Source of the DNA: Clostridiales bacterium
GTDB taxonomy: Bacteria > Bacillota > Clostridia > Christensenellales > Aristaeellaceae
Length of the DNA stretch: 60,433 nucleotides
Assembly: GCA_019419995.1 (NCBI GenBank)
Contig: JAHZHZ010000015.1
Coordinates: 1 to 60,433 of the forward strand
Direction: 5' to 3'
Positions 22,906 through 32,085 of this stretch are shown here, piece by piece. How positions within the stretch are numbered: the first letter of the stretch is position 1; every line of letters begins with the position of its first letter. Under the pieces are notes generated by a model that saw nothing but the letters and a program-made list of their open reading frames with translations, was not told where the DNA came from and made no database searches. The position numbers and the translations under genes are program-made.

Positions 22906-24891
22906 ATGCCGGAAAAGAAGAAATTCTACATCACCACGCCCATCTACTATCCTTCGGGCAACATGCACATTGGCCACACCTATACCACCGTTGCGGCGGA
23001 TACTATGACCCGCTTTAAGAAGATGACGGGTTATGACGCCTACTTCCTCACCGGCACCGACGAGCACGGACAGAAAATTGAGCGCAAGGCTCAGGAAGCA
23101 GGTGTGACGCCCCAGGCCTTCGTTGATAAGATCGTGGCAGAGACTAAGGACTTGTGGAAGCTGATGAACATCGAGTACGATGATTTTATCCGTACCACTG
23201 ATGAGCGCCATGAGAAGATCGTGCAGAAGATCTTTAAGCAGTTCTACGATCAGGGTGACATCTATAAGAGCGCATATGAGGGTCAGTACTGCGCTCAGTG
23301 CGAGGCCTTCTGGACTCCCACTCAGCTCAAGGAGGGCAACCTATGCCCTGACTGCGGCCGGCCTACGGAGCTGGTACGGGAGGAAAGCTATTTTTTCCGC
23401 ATGAGCAAGTATCAGGACTGGCTGATCGACTACATTGAGAGCCATCCTGACTTCATTCAGCCCCCGTCGAGGGCCAACGAAATGCTCAACAACTTCTTGC
23501 GTCCCGGTCTTCAGGACCTGTGCGTCAGCCGTACATCCTTCAAATGGGGTGTTCCAGTCGATTTTGATCCTAAACATGTGGTCTACGTGTGGATCGACGC
23601 CCTGTCCAACTACATTACTGCCCTGGGCTATGGCACGGATCACGACGAGCTGTTCCAGAAGTACTGGCCAGCGGATGTGCATCTGGTGGGCAAGGAAATC
23701 GTGCGCTTCCATACCATTTATTGGCCCATCATGCTCCATGCCCTGGGATTGCCCCTGCCCAAGCAGGTCTTTGGCCACGGTTGGCTGCTCTTTGGCAACG
23801 ATAAGATGTCCAAATCCAAGGGCAACATTGTCTACCCCGCCCCCATCGTGGAGCGCTACGGCGTGGACACCCTGCGGTACTACTTGATGCGGGAGATGCC
23901 CTTCGGTGCGGACGGAAATTACACCAATGAGGCTCTGCTCACCCGCATGAACGCGGATCTGGTGAACGATCTGGGTAATTTGGTCAGCCGCACGGTGGCT
24001 ATGATCGAAAAATACTTTGGCGGCATCGTTCCGGAGCCGGGCGAAACGGAAGAATCAGATATTGCCTTGCGGGAGCGCTTTGAGGCCCTGCCCGCCATTG
24101 TGGAAAAGCAGATGGATGCACTACAATTCTCCGTGGCCCTTTCCGAGGTCTGGAAACTCATCGGCGACTGCAATCGCTATATCGATATCAATCAGCCCTG
24201 GGTGCTGGGTAAGAGCGAGGAGGGCCTGCCCCGACTGAAAACCGTACTGTACAACCTGGCGGAGTGTATCCGTGCTGTGGCGGTGCATATCTATCCCTGC
24301 ATGCCTTCCACACCGGAGAAAATCTTTGCCCAGCTGGGTGTGACGGATCCCGCCCTGAAGACATGGGATAGTGTGTTGAAGTTTGGCGCGCTCAAGGGTG
24401 GAACGAAGGTGAACAAGGGTGCAGCCCTGTTCCCCCGGGTGGATATCAAGAAGGAATTGGAGGCTCTGGAGGGCGGAAAGGACGTCCAAAAGGAAGAAAA
24501 GAAGGCTGAAAAGCAGGAAAAGAAGCAGGAGAAGAAGGCTGTCAAGGAAGAGAAGAAGGCGGACATTGCTTCCTTTGACGACTTCATGAAGATCAAGCTC
24601 ATTGCTGCGAAAGTCATCGCTTGCCAGCGGGTGGAAAACAGTGAAAAGTTACTCAAGGAAACCCTGGACGTGGGAGGAGGTCAGACGCGCACTGTCTGCT
24701 CCGGTATTGCCAAGTATTATACCCCCGAGGAAATGGTAGGCAAGACCGTAGTCATGGTAGCCAACTTTGCACCTCGAAAGATGGCGGGCCAGGTATCCGA
24801 GGGTATGCTGCTGTGTGCCGAGGATGAATCTGGAAAAGTAAAGCTGCTGACCGTGGATGGCGACGTGGCTCCCGGCAGCGAGATCGGCTGA
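22906..24891 (+). CDS. metG: Methionyl-tRNA synthetase with C-terminal tRNA-binding domain
   Basis: 661 residues. 'MHIGHTYTT' (HIGH) near residue 18, a Cys4 zinc knuckle 'CAQC...CPDC' near 127-147, 'DKMSKSKGN' near 300, an anticodon-binding helical domain, then a Lys/Glu-rich linker (about 515-548) and a C-terminal EMAPII-like OB domain (about 550-661, 'LIAAKVIACQRVENSEKLLKE') for tRNA binding and dimerisation. The start at 22906 has TGGAGG upstream; the longer reading would run back into the T-box terminator. It overlaps gpsA by one base. Confidence 0.97.
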   Translation: MPEKKKFYITTPIYYPSGNMHIGHTYTTVAADTMTRFKKMTGYDAYFLTGTDEHGQKIERKAQEAGVTPQAFVDKIVAETKDLWKLMNIEYDDFIRTTDERHEKIVQKIFKQFYDQGDIYKSAYEGQYCAQCEAFWTPTQLKEGNLCPDCGRPTELVREESYFFRMSKYQDWLIDYIESHPDFIQPPSRANEMLNNFLRPGLQDLCVSRTSFKWGVPVDFDPKHVVYVWIDALSNYITALGYGTDHDELFQKYWPADVHLVGKEIVRFHTIYWPIMLHALGLPLPKQVFGHGWLLFGNDKMSKSKGNIVYPAPIVERYGVDTLRYYLMREMPFGADGNYTNEALLTRMNADLVNDLGNLVSRTVAMIEKYFGGIVPEPGETEESDIALRERFEALPAIVEKQMDALQFSVALSEVWKLIGDCNRYIDINQPWVLGKSEEGLPRLKTVLYNLAECIRAVAVHIYPCMPSTPEKIFAQLGVTDPALKTWDSVLKFGALKGGTKVNKGAALFPRVDIKKELEALEGGKDVQKEEKKAEKQEKKQEKKAVKEEKKADIASFDDFMKIKLIAAKVIACQRVENSEKLLKETLDVGGGQTRTVCSGIAKYYTPEEMVGKTVVMVANFAPRKMAGQVSEGMLLCAEDESGKVKLLTVDGDVAPGSEIG

Positions 24892-25868
24892 TGCGGGTCT
24901 CGGTTATTGGCTGTGGCCGTTGGGGTTCGCTGATTGCCTGGTATTTGGATAAAATCGGCCATCAGGTGACCCTCTACGGCCGGGCGGAATCCGCCCACAT
25001 GCAGCGTTTTCTGTTGGAACGCAGAAATGATCTTTTGGAATTTAGAGAAAGCGTGTGTCTGAGCACTCAGATTGCCTGTGCGGAGGAAGCGGATGTAATC
25101 ATCATATCCGTTCCCTCCCAGTCTCTTCAGGGCTTGATGAAAGAATTGCAGCCGCTGAATTTGAGGGGAAAGATCTTCGTCCTGTGTATGAAGGGTATTG
25201 AGGTGGAGACCGGACGTCGTCTCTCCCAGGTAGCGGCAGAGGCGCTGGATCCCTCCTGTCCCGTAGCTGTGTGGCTGGGGCCGGGTCACGTGCAGGAATT
25301 TTACGCGGGTATTCCCAACTGTATGGTGATTGATAGCGAAAACCGGACGATAAAGGAAATGCTGGTGGAGCGCTTTTCCAGCCCTCTCATTCGCTTTTAC
25401 TATGGCGAGGATTTGATAGGCAATGAAATTGGTGCGGCGGCCAAGAATGTCATCGGTATCGCCGCAGGCGTTCTGGATGGACTGGGACTGACCACGCTGA
25501 AGGGGCCACTGATGTCGCGGGGCCCCAGAGAGATTGCACGATTGATCGAGGCCATGGGCGGCAATCCTTTTTCTGCTTATGGATTGTGCCATCTGGGAGA
25601 TTATGAGGCTACTGTATTTTCACCCTATAGCCACAATCGCCGTTTCGGCGAGATGCTGGTGAAGGGCGAAAAATTCGACAAGCTGGCGGAAGGCTACTAT
25701 ACTGCGGATGCGCTGATGCGCCTGTCCCATCGCTACGGGGTTGAACTGCCCATCTGCCGGGCGGTATATGGTGCGCTTTATGAGGGAGTGGAGCCCCAAA
25801 GCGCCCTGGATGGTCTGTTTACCCGCAGTCTGAAGACGGAATTCTGGAAGGAAACGGGCGCAAAGTGA
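24891..25868 (+). CDS. gpsA: NAD(P)H-dependent glycerol-3-phosphate dehydrogenase
   Basis: 325 residues. N-terminal Rossmann 'GCGRWG' near residue 7, 'ISVPSQSL' near 80, 'EIGAAAKNVIGIAAG' with the catalytic Lys near 185 and the C-terminal helical domain with 'LGDYEATVFSPYSHNRRFG'. It makes sn-glycerol-3-phosphate for phospholipids. The start codon overlaps the metG stop (TGATG), so translation is coupled. The 'GxGxWG' loop is the usual GpsA variant. Confidence 0.92.
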   Translation: MRVSVIGCGRWGSLIAWYLDKIGHQVTLYGRAESAHMQRFLLERRNDLLEFRESVCLSTQIACAEEADVIIISVPSQSLQGLMKELQPLNLRGKIFVLCMKGIEVETGRRLSQVAAEALDPSCPVAVWLGPGHVQEFYAGIPNCMVIDSENRTIKEMLVERFSSPLIRFYYGEDLIGNEIGAAAKNVIGIAAGVLDGLGLTTLKGPLMSRGPREIARLIEAMGGNPFSAYGLCHLGDYEATVFSPYSHNRRFGEMLVKGEKFDKLAEGYYTADALMRLSHRYGVELPICRAVYGALYEGVEPQSALDGLFTRSLKTEFWKETGAK

Positions 25869-25887
25869 TGCGCCCGGAAGGATAAAG

Positions 25888-26685
25888 ATGCGCATATTTG
25901 ATACCCATTGCCACATTGCGGACGAGGCTTTTGACTCCGATCGTCTGGAAGTGCTCAGCAGAATGGAACAAGCCGGGGTGTGCCGGGCCAATGTGGTGGC
26001 CGACCCTTGCGAGGAGAAACCCAATGAAGAAAGGGTCTTTCGACTGGCGGAAGCGCACTCCATGCTGGTAGCTTCCATTGGCGTGCATCCCCATAATGCC
26101 AGTCGTTATACTGACGAAGCGGAAGCAACGGTTCTTCGCTATCTTCGGCATCCCCAATGTCGCCTTCTGGGGGAGATTGGCCTGGACTATCACTACGATC
26201 TCTCTCCCCGGGATGTGCAGCGGACGGTGTTCGACCGCCAGCTGGAATTGGCCTATATACACAATGTACCTGTGCAGTTACACATTCGTGAAGCTCACGG
26301 GGATTGTATGGACATGTTGCGTGCCCGGGCGGCGGTGGGACGCATGCCCCAGGGAATCATGCACTGCTATACGGGAAGTTGGGAGTCGGCAAAGATTTAT
26401 CTGGATTTGGGCCTTTATATCTCCTTTTCAGGGGCGTTAACTTTCAAAAATGCCCCTAAACTTCAGGAGGTGGCCCGCAACATGCCCTTGGAGCGCATGC
26501 TGGTGGAGACGGATTGCCCCTATATGGCGCCGGTACCCCTGCGAGGGCGGCGCAACGAACCGGCGTTCGTTGTACACACGCTGGCCCGGGCTGCAGAGCT
26601 GCGAAATGCAGCGCCCGAGCCCTTTGCACGGCAGATCTACGAAAATTCCCTGCGAGCCCTTCGCATGCAGGACGAACGGGAGTGA
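25888..26685 (+). CDS. tatD: TatD family metal-dependent deoxyribonuclease
   Basis: A 265-residue TIM-barrel hydrolase. Metal ligands are visible: 'DTHCHIAD' (residues 4-11), Glu in 'GEIGLDYHYD', His in 'PVQLHIREAH', His in 'MHCYTG' and Asp in 'VETDCPYMAP'. TatD proteins act as 3'-5' exonucleases in DNA repair and turnover. It follows gpsA by 19 bases in the metG operon, a common Firmicutes context. Confidence 0.93.
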   Translation: MRIFDTHCHIADEAFDSDRLEVLSRMEQAGVCRANVVADPCEEKPNEERVFRLAEAHSMLVASIGVHPHNASRYTDEAEATVLRYLRHPQCRLLGEIGLDYHYDLSPRDVQRTVFDRQLELAYIHNVPVQLHIREAHGDCMDMLRARAAVGRMPQGIMHCYTGSWESAKIYLDLGLYISFSGALTFKNAPKLQEVARNMPLERMLVETDCPYMAPVPLRGRRNEPAFVVHTLARAAELRNAAPEPFARQIYENSLRALRMQDERE

Positions 26686-26690
26686 CGATT

Positions 26691-27218
26691 TTGGAAAACC
26701 TCACGGCCATCATCGAGGCCATCCTCTTTGTCTCCGGTGATCCGGTGCGGGTGGACGTGCTGGCTCACGCCATGAATCTTACGGTAAGTGAGCTGGAACA
26801 GGCGCTCACCGAATTAAGGGATCATCTATCTCTGGAAAATCGAGGCATCCAGCTCAACCGCAGCGGTGAGGCGGTGTTCTTGTCCATCTGTCCCAAGTAT
26901 GCTCCCCAGGTGGAGCTGTTCCTGCAGCCCATTCAAAAGCAGCCCCTGTCCCAGGCGGTACTGGAAACGTTGTCAATCATCGCTTACCGCCAGCCCGTCA
27001 CAAAGGGTGACATCGAAGCGGTGCGGGGTGTGAAGTGCGATTATTCGGTGCAGGCTCTTTTAAACCGGGGGTTTATTGAGGAATGCGGGCGCAGAGAGGC
27101 TCTGGGACGGCCCATCCTCTACCGCACCACAGATAAATTTTTGCAGCACTTTGGCATTGAAACTCTGGAAGAACTGCCTAATGTTGATTTTTCCTCAGAG
27201 GGAGAAATGCCCATATGA
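26691..27218 (+). CDS. scpB: Segregation and condensation protein B
   Basis: About 175 residues of winged-helix ScpB: 'AIIEAILFVSGDPV' at the start, 'QPLSQAVLETLSIIAYRQPVTKGDIEAVRGV' as the family signature near 88-118, and 'RPILYRTTDKFLQHFGI'. It works with ScpA and SMC in chromosome condensation. The start is taken as TTG at 26691 (GGGAG at 26678-26682); GTG at 26682, overlapping the tatD stop, is the alternative. No scpA is in the window, although the pair is usually adjacent in Firmicutes. Confidence 0.92.
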   Translation: MENLTAIIEAILFVSGDPVRVDVLAHAMNLTVSELEQALTELRDHLSLENRGIQLNRSGEAVFLSICPKYAPQVELFLQPIQKQPLSQAVLETLSIIAYRQPVTKGDIEAVRGVKCDYSVQALLNRGFIEECGRREALGRPILYRTTDKFLQHFGIETLEELPNVDFSSEGEMPI

Positions 27219-27293
27219 GGAAGCTTTCTTTCCAAAATGAGGGTGCTTCCTGTAAAAAGTCTGGATTTCGCCTGCTTTTGAGCCGGGGAATGC

Positions 27294-27322
27294 TTGACGA
27301 AGATATTTAAAAATTGTATAAT
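27294..27322 (+). promoter_or_regulatory. Promoter of the peptidoglycan-binding membrane protein
   Basis: TTGACG at 27294-27299, 17 bases, TATAAT at 27317-27322, about 35 bases before the start. Confidence 0.85.
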
Positions 27323-27357
27323 ACTTTTGAAATAGTTGTACTGAGGAGGATGTTGAA

Positions 27358-28719
27358 ATGGCTTATAATACATCCAGAAGGGCCCGTGAGCGCCGCTTGC
27401 GCGCACGGTACCGTAAAAAAATTTGGACCGCGGCCATTGTGATGCTCATTATCGGCCTGATTGCAGGCTTTGTGGTTTGCGTTTTTGCGGCCAAAAACAA
27501 TGATCGCGTGGGTGAATTGCTGAACCTGCAGCAGCGGCAGACGTCCCAGGTGGATGTCTCGCCTACCCCTGAAGCGGATCTTTCCACTACGCCCGAATCG
27601 CTGGATGCTCAGCCCACGGACGGTGCAGATGATTCCCAGCCCTCATTGGAAATCTTACAGATTAGCGAAGCGCCTGTGAGCGCAGAGACACAAGCGCCCA
27701 ACGAAGTGCCAGTAATGGCATCTTTCCTGGAGGATGACGAGGCGGGAGCCGCCGAGGAGCCAGACGTTGATTCCGAGGCCGTTGAGACGGTGCAGCCGGA
27801 GGCAGAGGTTACCCAGGGACCGGTGGACGTGCTGAGCGTGGAGCCGGAGGCGACGCAGATCATTGAAGAAGCGGCTACGCCGGAGGCCACGGTGGAACCT
27901 ACGCCGGAAGTCACCGCGGAACCTACCCCCGTACCCACTCCTGAAAATATCGTAGAGCCGGTGTTTGTGTCCTATGGAGAGGCACAGACCTTCCAGACGC
28001 AGATATTGGCGGATGGCACTCCCCGGCGTGTGGCCGACGAAGCCCCATATGAGACGTTGGATTTTACCATACAGGTCAAGGCTTACAAGGACACGGCTTA
28101 TTTTGAGGAAAACTATGCTGATAGCTACAAGCTTCAGGGTAACGAGGCTGCCGTAGAGTTTGAAATTACCCTCAACAACTATGCCGGAACTACGAAGATC
28201 GTTCCCCAGGATGCCCTGGTGATTACCTTTAGTGGAACCCAGGAAGGCGTGACTTCCCAGGGATTCCAGCTGATGGATTTCGAAATTGCGGGAAAGACTG
28301 ACATTGCCATTACCAGCAATGAGCCTATTACCCTCTATAAGCGTTATCCGTACAATCCGGATGAGGGAGACATGGCCTACATGGTGGTCAATACCTATAT
28401 GGATGGTGTGGAGTACAGCTACTGCTTTGATATCCAGCCGCCTCAGACTGAGCAGAGCGAGTCGGCTGAAAACGGCGAAAGTGGTGAAAGTGGTACAGAA
28501 AGTAGCGGCGAAAGTCTGACTGTCGGCAGCACAGGCGAGGAAGTCAAGAAACTCCAGCAGGTGTTGATTGACAACAAGCTTCTCTCTGGTCAGCCGGATG
28601 GTAAGTTTGGCAACTATACTGCTGAAGCGGTGAAAGAAATGCAGCGTCGCTTTGACATGGAGCCCACTGGTGTGGCTGATCAAGCCTTCCTGGATCGGCT
28701 GTATGAGAGCGCAGAGTAA
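27358..28719 (+). CDS. Membrane-anchored protein with C-terminal peptidoglycan-binding domain
   Basis: 453 residues. A basic N-terminus (residues 1-20, Arg-rich) precedes one membrane helix (about 22-46). A long Glu/Pro/Thr-rich spacer runs to about 195. A beta-rich domain (about 200-355) is unrecognised. After a Ser/Gly/Glu linker, a PG_binding_1 module (about 382-450; 'GSTGEEVKKLQQVLI', 'DGKFGNYTAEAVKEMQRRFDM') completes the protein. It would link membrane and wall. GAGGAGG lies before the ATG. It is monocistronic, flanked by its own promoter and a terminator hairpin. Confidence 0.88.
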   Translation: MAYNTSRRARERRLRARYRKKIWTAAIVMLIIGLIAGFVVCVFAAKNNDRVGELLNLQQRQTSQVDVSPTPEADLSTTPESLDAQPTDGADDSQPSLEILQISEAPVSAETQAPNEVPVMASFLEDDEAGAAEEPDVDSEAVETVQPEAEVTQGPVDVLSVEPEATQIIEEAATPEATVEPTPEVTAEPTPVPTPENIVEPVFVSYGEAQTFQTQILADGTPRRVADEAPYETLDFTIQVKAYKDTAYFEENYADSYKLQGNEAAVEFEITLNNYAGTTKIVPQDALVITFSGTQEGVTSQGFQLMDFEIAGKTDIAITSNEPITLYKRYPYNPDEGDMAYMVVNTYMDGVEYSYCFDIQPPQTEQSESAENGESGESGTESSGESLTVGSTGEEVKKLQQVLIDNKLLSGQPDGKFGNYTAEAVKEMQRRFDMEPTGVADQAFLDRLYESAE

Positions 28720-28751
28720 TTTTTTGAAACATCCGTATATCTTTTAAGGTT

Positions 28752-28777
28752 GGGGAGCGGCACTTGTGCCGCTCCCC
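28752..28777 (+). terminator. Strong GC hairpin after the PG-binding gene
   Basis: A 12-bp perfect stem (28752-28763 with 28766-28777) with a minimal loop. The T-run after it is poor (ATAAATTATT). Confidence 0.75.
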
Positions 28778-28877
28778 ATAAATTATTGATAAACCAGAGA
28801 AAGCATGTTTGTAAGTTTCCTTGTTTGTAGGGTCAGTCCTCTGCCCATGTACTTTCCTCGCTATGATAGATGTTTAA

Positions 28878-29129
28878 TTGGTTACAATTTTCAAATACTG
28901 TATACCTTTATGGCATTTGCTAAAATCGCTGATGGATGGTTTTTCGCGCGAAGAGGCTGTGACTGCCGTGGATGCTCGTGGAGCTGACTGGAAAGAGCAG
29001 GCTGCTGAAGAGGTGGAATCTTATCTCTCGATTATGGATATGACTCGCTTTCGGCTATTAGATCAATTATGCCTTGAAGGGTTTAGCTATGATGAAGCCG
29101 TATATGGAGTGGATGCCGCAGAACAATAA
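28878..29129 (+). pseudogene. Remnant of an Ltp-type repeat protein
   Basis: About the last 65 of 83 codons encode one and a half repeats of the Ltp (host-cell surface lipoprotein, PF07553-like) motif: 'GFSREEAVTAVDARGADWKEQA' split over two lines of the motif, then 'LLDQLCLEGFSYDEAVYGVDA'. In intact proteins these repeats follow a signal peptide and an N-terminal domain; here the upstream 13 codons look unrelated and there is no ribosome site. I read it as a 5'-deleted gene. In phages and their hosts such repeats occur in superinfection-exclusion lipoproteins. Confidence 0.6.
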
Positions 29130-29182
29130 GCGCTTGACAGTTGCAAATAATTATTTGTAATTTTGAAAATGCCGATAAAGTA

Positions 29183-29232
29183 ATTATGCAGGTGCGAGGG
29201 ATGATTCCCTGGCACCTGCATAATTTTGTTTT
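29183..29232 (+). terminator. Terminator downstream of the Ltp remnant
   Basis: A 13-bp stem (29183-29195 with 29212-29224) followed by TTTTGTTTT. It is a complete rho-independent terminator retained after a decayed gene. Confidence 0.88.
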
Positions 29233-29322
29233 GGATAGCCACATTAAGATTACTATCGCTGATTAATTTTGCGGATGAACTGAAAATTGTATCCTATGCA
29301 TTTTATTTGTGTGTGGAGATAT

Positions 29323-30111
29323 TTATCCTAAAGCCACATCCAGCACCATCATCAGCGCAAAGCCCAGGGCGACGCCAATGGTAGCCAGATTGGAATGAGA
29401 ACCTGCCTGGGATTCGGGGATCAGTTCTTCGACTACTACATAGATCATGGCCCCCGCAGCAAAGGCCAGGATAAAAGGCAGGGCGGGCTCGATGACTGCC
29501 GTTAGCAAAAGCGTGGACAGGGCCCCCAGTGGCTCTACGATGCCGGAACCAATCCCATACAGAAAGGCACGACGCCGGGAAACACCCGCACCTGCAAGAG
29601 GCATGGAGATGATGGCACCCTCCGGAAAGTTCTGAATGGCAATGCCGATGGCTAACGCTAGGGCCGAGGCCGCAGAAATTGTTTCCGAACCGGAGAGAAA
29701 ACCTGCCAGCACTACGCCTACTGCCATGCCCTCGGGAAGGTTATGCAAGGTTACTGCCAACATCAACATAGTGGAGCGGCCCAAACTGCATTTGTGCCCC
29801 TCTGGGCAATTGGAATTAACGTGCAGATGGGGAATCAGGCTGTCTAATGCCAGCAAAAAACCAATTCCAGCCAAAAAACCCAAAACGGCCGGGAGCCAGG
29901 CTGCGCGCCCTGATGCTTCTGCCATGTCGATGGCCGGAATTAAAAGAGACCATACCGATGCGGCAATCATTACACCGGCTGCAAAACCCAGAAGGGCCTT
30001 TTGAAGTCTTGGCTTCATGGCACCCTTCATAAACAGTGCAGACGCTGAACCCAGCGATGTGCCCACAAAGGGTAAAAATACGCCCAGCGCAACAATCCAA
30101 TTGTTGTTCAT
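29323..30111 (-). CDS. ZIP family metal transporter (ZupT-like)
   Basis: 262 residues with eight membrane helices. Family metal-site motifs are 'HNLPEGMAVGV' (helix 4) and 'QNFPEGAIISMPL' (helix 5). A cytoplasmic loop near 95-112 carries 'HLHVNSNCPEGHKC', a His/Cys-rich stretch that may handle metal. ZIP proteins import Zn, Fe, Mn or similar divalent ions. It is divergent from a DtxR/MntR-type regulator 166 bases away, which is probably its regulator. Confidence 0.92.
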   Translation of the reverse strand: MNNNWIVALGVFLPFVGTSLGSASALFMKGAMKPRLQKALLGFAAGVMIAASVWSLLIPAIDMAEASGRAAWLPAVLGFLAGIGFLLALDSLIPHLHVNSNCPEGHKCSLGRSTMLMLAVTLHNLPEGMAVGVVLAGFLSGSETISAASALALAIGIAIQNFPEGAIISMPLAGAGVSRRRAFLYGIGSGIVEPLGALSTLLLTAVIEPALPFILAFAAGAMIYVVVEELIPESQAGSHSNLATIGVALGFALMMVLDVALG

Positions 30112-30221
30112 TGAGAAACCCCCTTCTTATTTGGCTGCGCATAAATCCTGCATTTCTCTTGCCGATCACTGTTTATAGATGGACTTTTTATGTCCCTGTG
30201 AATCCATTTGGGAAAGAAACT

Positions 30222-30250
30222 TTGATTTTTAGCCTTTTTTGTGCTATGAT
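30222..30250 (+). promoter_or_regulatory. Promoter of the DtxR-family regulator
   Basis: TTGATT at 30222-30227, 17 bases, TATGAT at 30245-30250, 28 bases before the start codon. Confidence 0.75.
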
Positions 30251-30277
30251 GACAAAAAAGGTTCAGGAGGCAAATGC

Positions 30278-30667
30278 ATGCGCATCACCGAAGCAACGGA
30301 AAACTATATGGAGGCTATTTTGATCCTCAAACAGAAGAACGGTGCGGTGCGCGCCGTGGATATAGCCAATTATATGGGATTTTCCAAACCCACCATCAGT
30401 CAGTATATGAAGCGTTATGTGCGGCAGGGATTGGTGGAAATCGATGGAGACGGACACATAGAACTGACCCAGGAGGGCCGAAGCGTTGCGGAACCCACCT
30501 TTGAACGGCATAGGATCATCTCCGGAATCTTTATGGCGCTGGGTGTTTCGGAGGAGACAGCGATGGAAGATGCTTGCAAGGTGGAGCATGATCTGAGCGA
30601 AGAGACCTTTCGCTGCATGAAGGAACATTATTTTAAGTATATGGCCTCTGAAAAAAATGAAGGGTAA
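30278..30667 (+). CDS. DtxR/MntR-family metal-dependent transcriptional regulator
   Basis: 129 residues. A winged helix-turn-helix ('VRAVDIANYMGFSKPTISQYMKRYVRQGLV', written here in two parts: recognition helix 'SKPTISQYMKR') at about 22-60, then a dimerisation and metal domain with 'ERHRIISGIFMALGV' and 'ACKVEHDLSEE', where the His, Glu and His match MntR-type ligands. The N-terminal Asp of Bacillus MntR seems replaced ('ATENYMEAI'). CAGGAGG lies before the ATG at 30278. The divergent ZIP transporter is the likely target. Confidence 0.88.
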   Translation: MRITEATENYMEAILILKQKNGAVRAVDIANYMGFSKPTISQYMKRYVRQGLVEIDGDGHIELTQEGRSVAEPTFERHRIISGIFMALGVSEETAMEDACKVEHDLSEETFRCMKEHYFKYMASEKNEG

Positions 30668-30676
30668 AAGAATAAG

Positions 30677-30713
30677 CCCGCCGCTATGACTTCAATACAA
30701 TTGTAGCGGCGGG
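30677..30713. terminator. Terminator between convergent genes
   Basis: CCCGCCGCTA (30677-30686) pairs with TAGCGGCGGG (30704-30713). It sits between the regulator stop and the DUF1015 stop. Confidence 0.8.
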
Positions 30714-30737
30714 TTAGTTCTATTTGTTGGCCTTGAG

Positions 30738-31961
30738 TTACTGGATGATTTTGCGGGCTTCCAGATAATAGCGCTTTTCATTGGCGTGCCCCATGGAAAA
30801 GGTCTTGCGGGGCAGCACCCCCCATTTACGGATGTAGGGGAACAGAAGTGCCTTGTCAAAGCCACAGGGCATCAAACCCAGGCAGCCAGGCCGAGCGGCC
30901 AGGCGACGAAGGGTTTCGTCTCCGTGGACATAGTCGATTTGTGCTTCAGGATGATTATGAAGGTAATCGTCCAGAAATTCTTGCAAATTTCTCAGCGGAT
31001 GAGTAGCATAGCTGAAATGCCGTTCTCCCCCATCAAAAACCACAGTTAGGGAATATTCTCCCGGAGATGGATTGCGCTGTTGAATATAGTGTTCCCATGC
31101 CTTTAAAAGAGCTTCAGGGTTAATACCGGTGAGCAGACGGTGAATGGGTTCAAAGCGGATAGCGGGGCTGTGGAGATTTTCCAGCTCTACCAGAGCATAG
31201 CGGGCGGGGTGCCTGACGCGCTCCGCTTCCGGAATGCTTGGACGAAGTTCCATCCAGTAGGCACGGGCAGCTGCCAAAGAGTGGTTGCCATCACCTACGG
31301 CCAGAAATAGTCCAGCACAATTTTCATATACAGCGTCCAGCGCCGCCTCTACATGACTAGCGGCCTCACCTTCTACCTTCCAGCCCCGAATGTGCCCTCC
31401 GCCGAGCATTAGGTCAAAGTCATACAACTGGGGTAGTTCTTCCCGTCGCTGGTAGAGCGGTTCGATTACCTGTTCGTGATCGTCGTCCAGTAGCATCAGC
31501 ACGTGGGGCAACTCCAGAGGTGCGCCTCGACGCAGCTGAACTCGAGGAGGCACTCGCTCCAATACGGTGCCCTCCGTAGCTCTGACAAGACTGTGAGAGC
31601 CAGGGGTGTAGTCATAGGCCTCCAAATCCACGCAGGCCATCAATCCCAGACGCATGCCAGCCTGGGTGGATCGTTCCACCAATATATAACCACCGTGTAC
31701 ACTTTCTTCCAATATGCCGGCGTTCAGGTAATCTCTCATGGATTTTTGCATGTGGGGAATGCGCTGCTCGCCCTGTTGGAGATAAACTTCGGGAAGAACC
31801 AGATTTAGGGTGGAAGGGGCATTACCTACGAGAGATTCTGCCTGCTGCCAATACTCCGGTTCCGAAGTGTACTGATCTACGGCCACCACGGCCCATTTTT
31901 CCAAATCTACCTGATTGCCCGGCAGTAGGATATCCGCACCGTGTATCACCTTATTTTTCAT
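30738..31961 (-). CDS. DUF1015 family protein
   Basis: 407 residues of the DUF1015 family: 'WAVVAVDQYTSEPEYW' near 26-41, 'DYLNAGILEE', 'LFLAVGDGNHSLAAARAYW' near 214-232 and 'IDYVHGDETLRRLA'. The archaeal relative SerK phosphorylates free serine with ADP, and the 'GDGNHS' block corresponds to the conserved active-site region. The bacterial role is not settled; serine or phosphoserine metabolism is a guess from the family. It appears monocistronic. Confidence 0.85.
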   Translation of the reverse strand: MKNKVIHGADILLPGNQVDLEKWAVVAVDQYTSEPEYWQQAESLVGNAPSTLNLVLPEVYLQQGEQRIPHMQKSMRDYLNAGILEESVHGGYILVERSTQAGMRLGLMACVDLEAYDYTPGSHSLVRATEGTVLERVPPRVQLRRGAPLELPHVLMLLDDDHEQVIEPLYQRREELPQLYDFDLMLGGGHIRGWKVEGEAASHVEAALDAVYENCAGLFLAVGDGNHSLAAARAYWMELRPSIPEAERVRHPARYALVELENLHSPAIRFEPIHRLLTGINPEALLKAWEHYIQQRNPSPGEYSLTVVFDGGERHFSYATHPLRNLQEFLDDYLHNHPEAQIDYVHGDETLRRLAARPGCLGLMPCGFDKALLFPYIRKWGVLPRKTFSMGHANEKRYYLEARKIIQ

Positions 31962-32085
31962 AGCAATTGCTCCTATTAATATACATTAATTTCTTTGGAT
32001 GTAAGGCGTTGCGAGACTTTGAATGCAAGCATTCCGCAGAGGAGTATCCGGAGAGAAAAGTTCACTATACCCGTACAGGGGAAAA

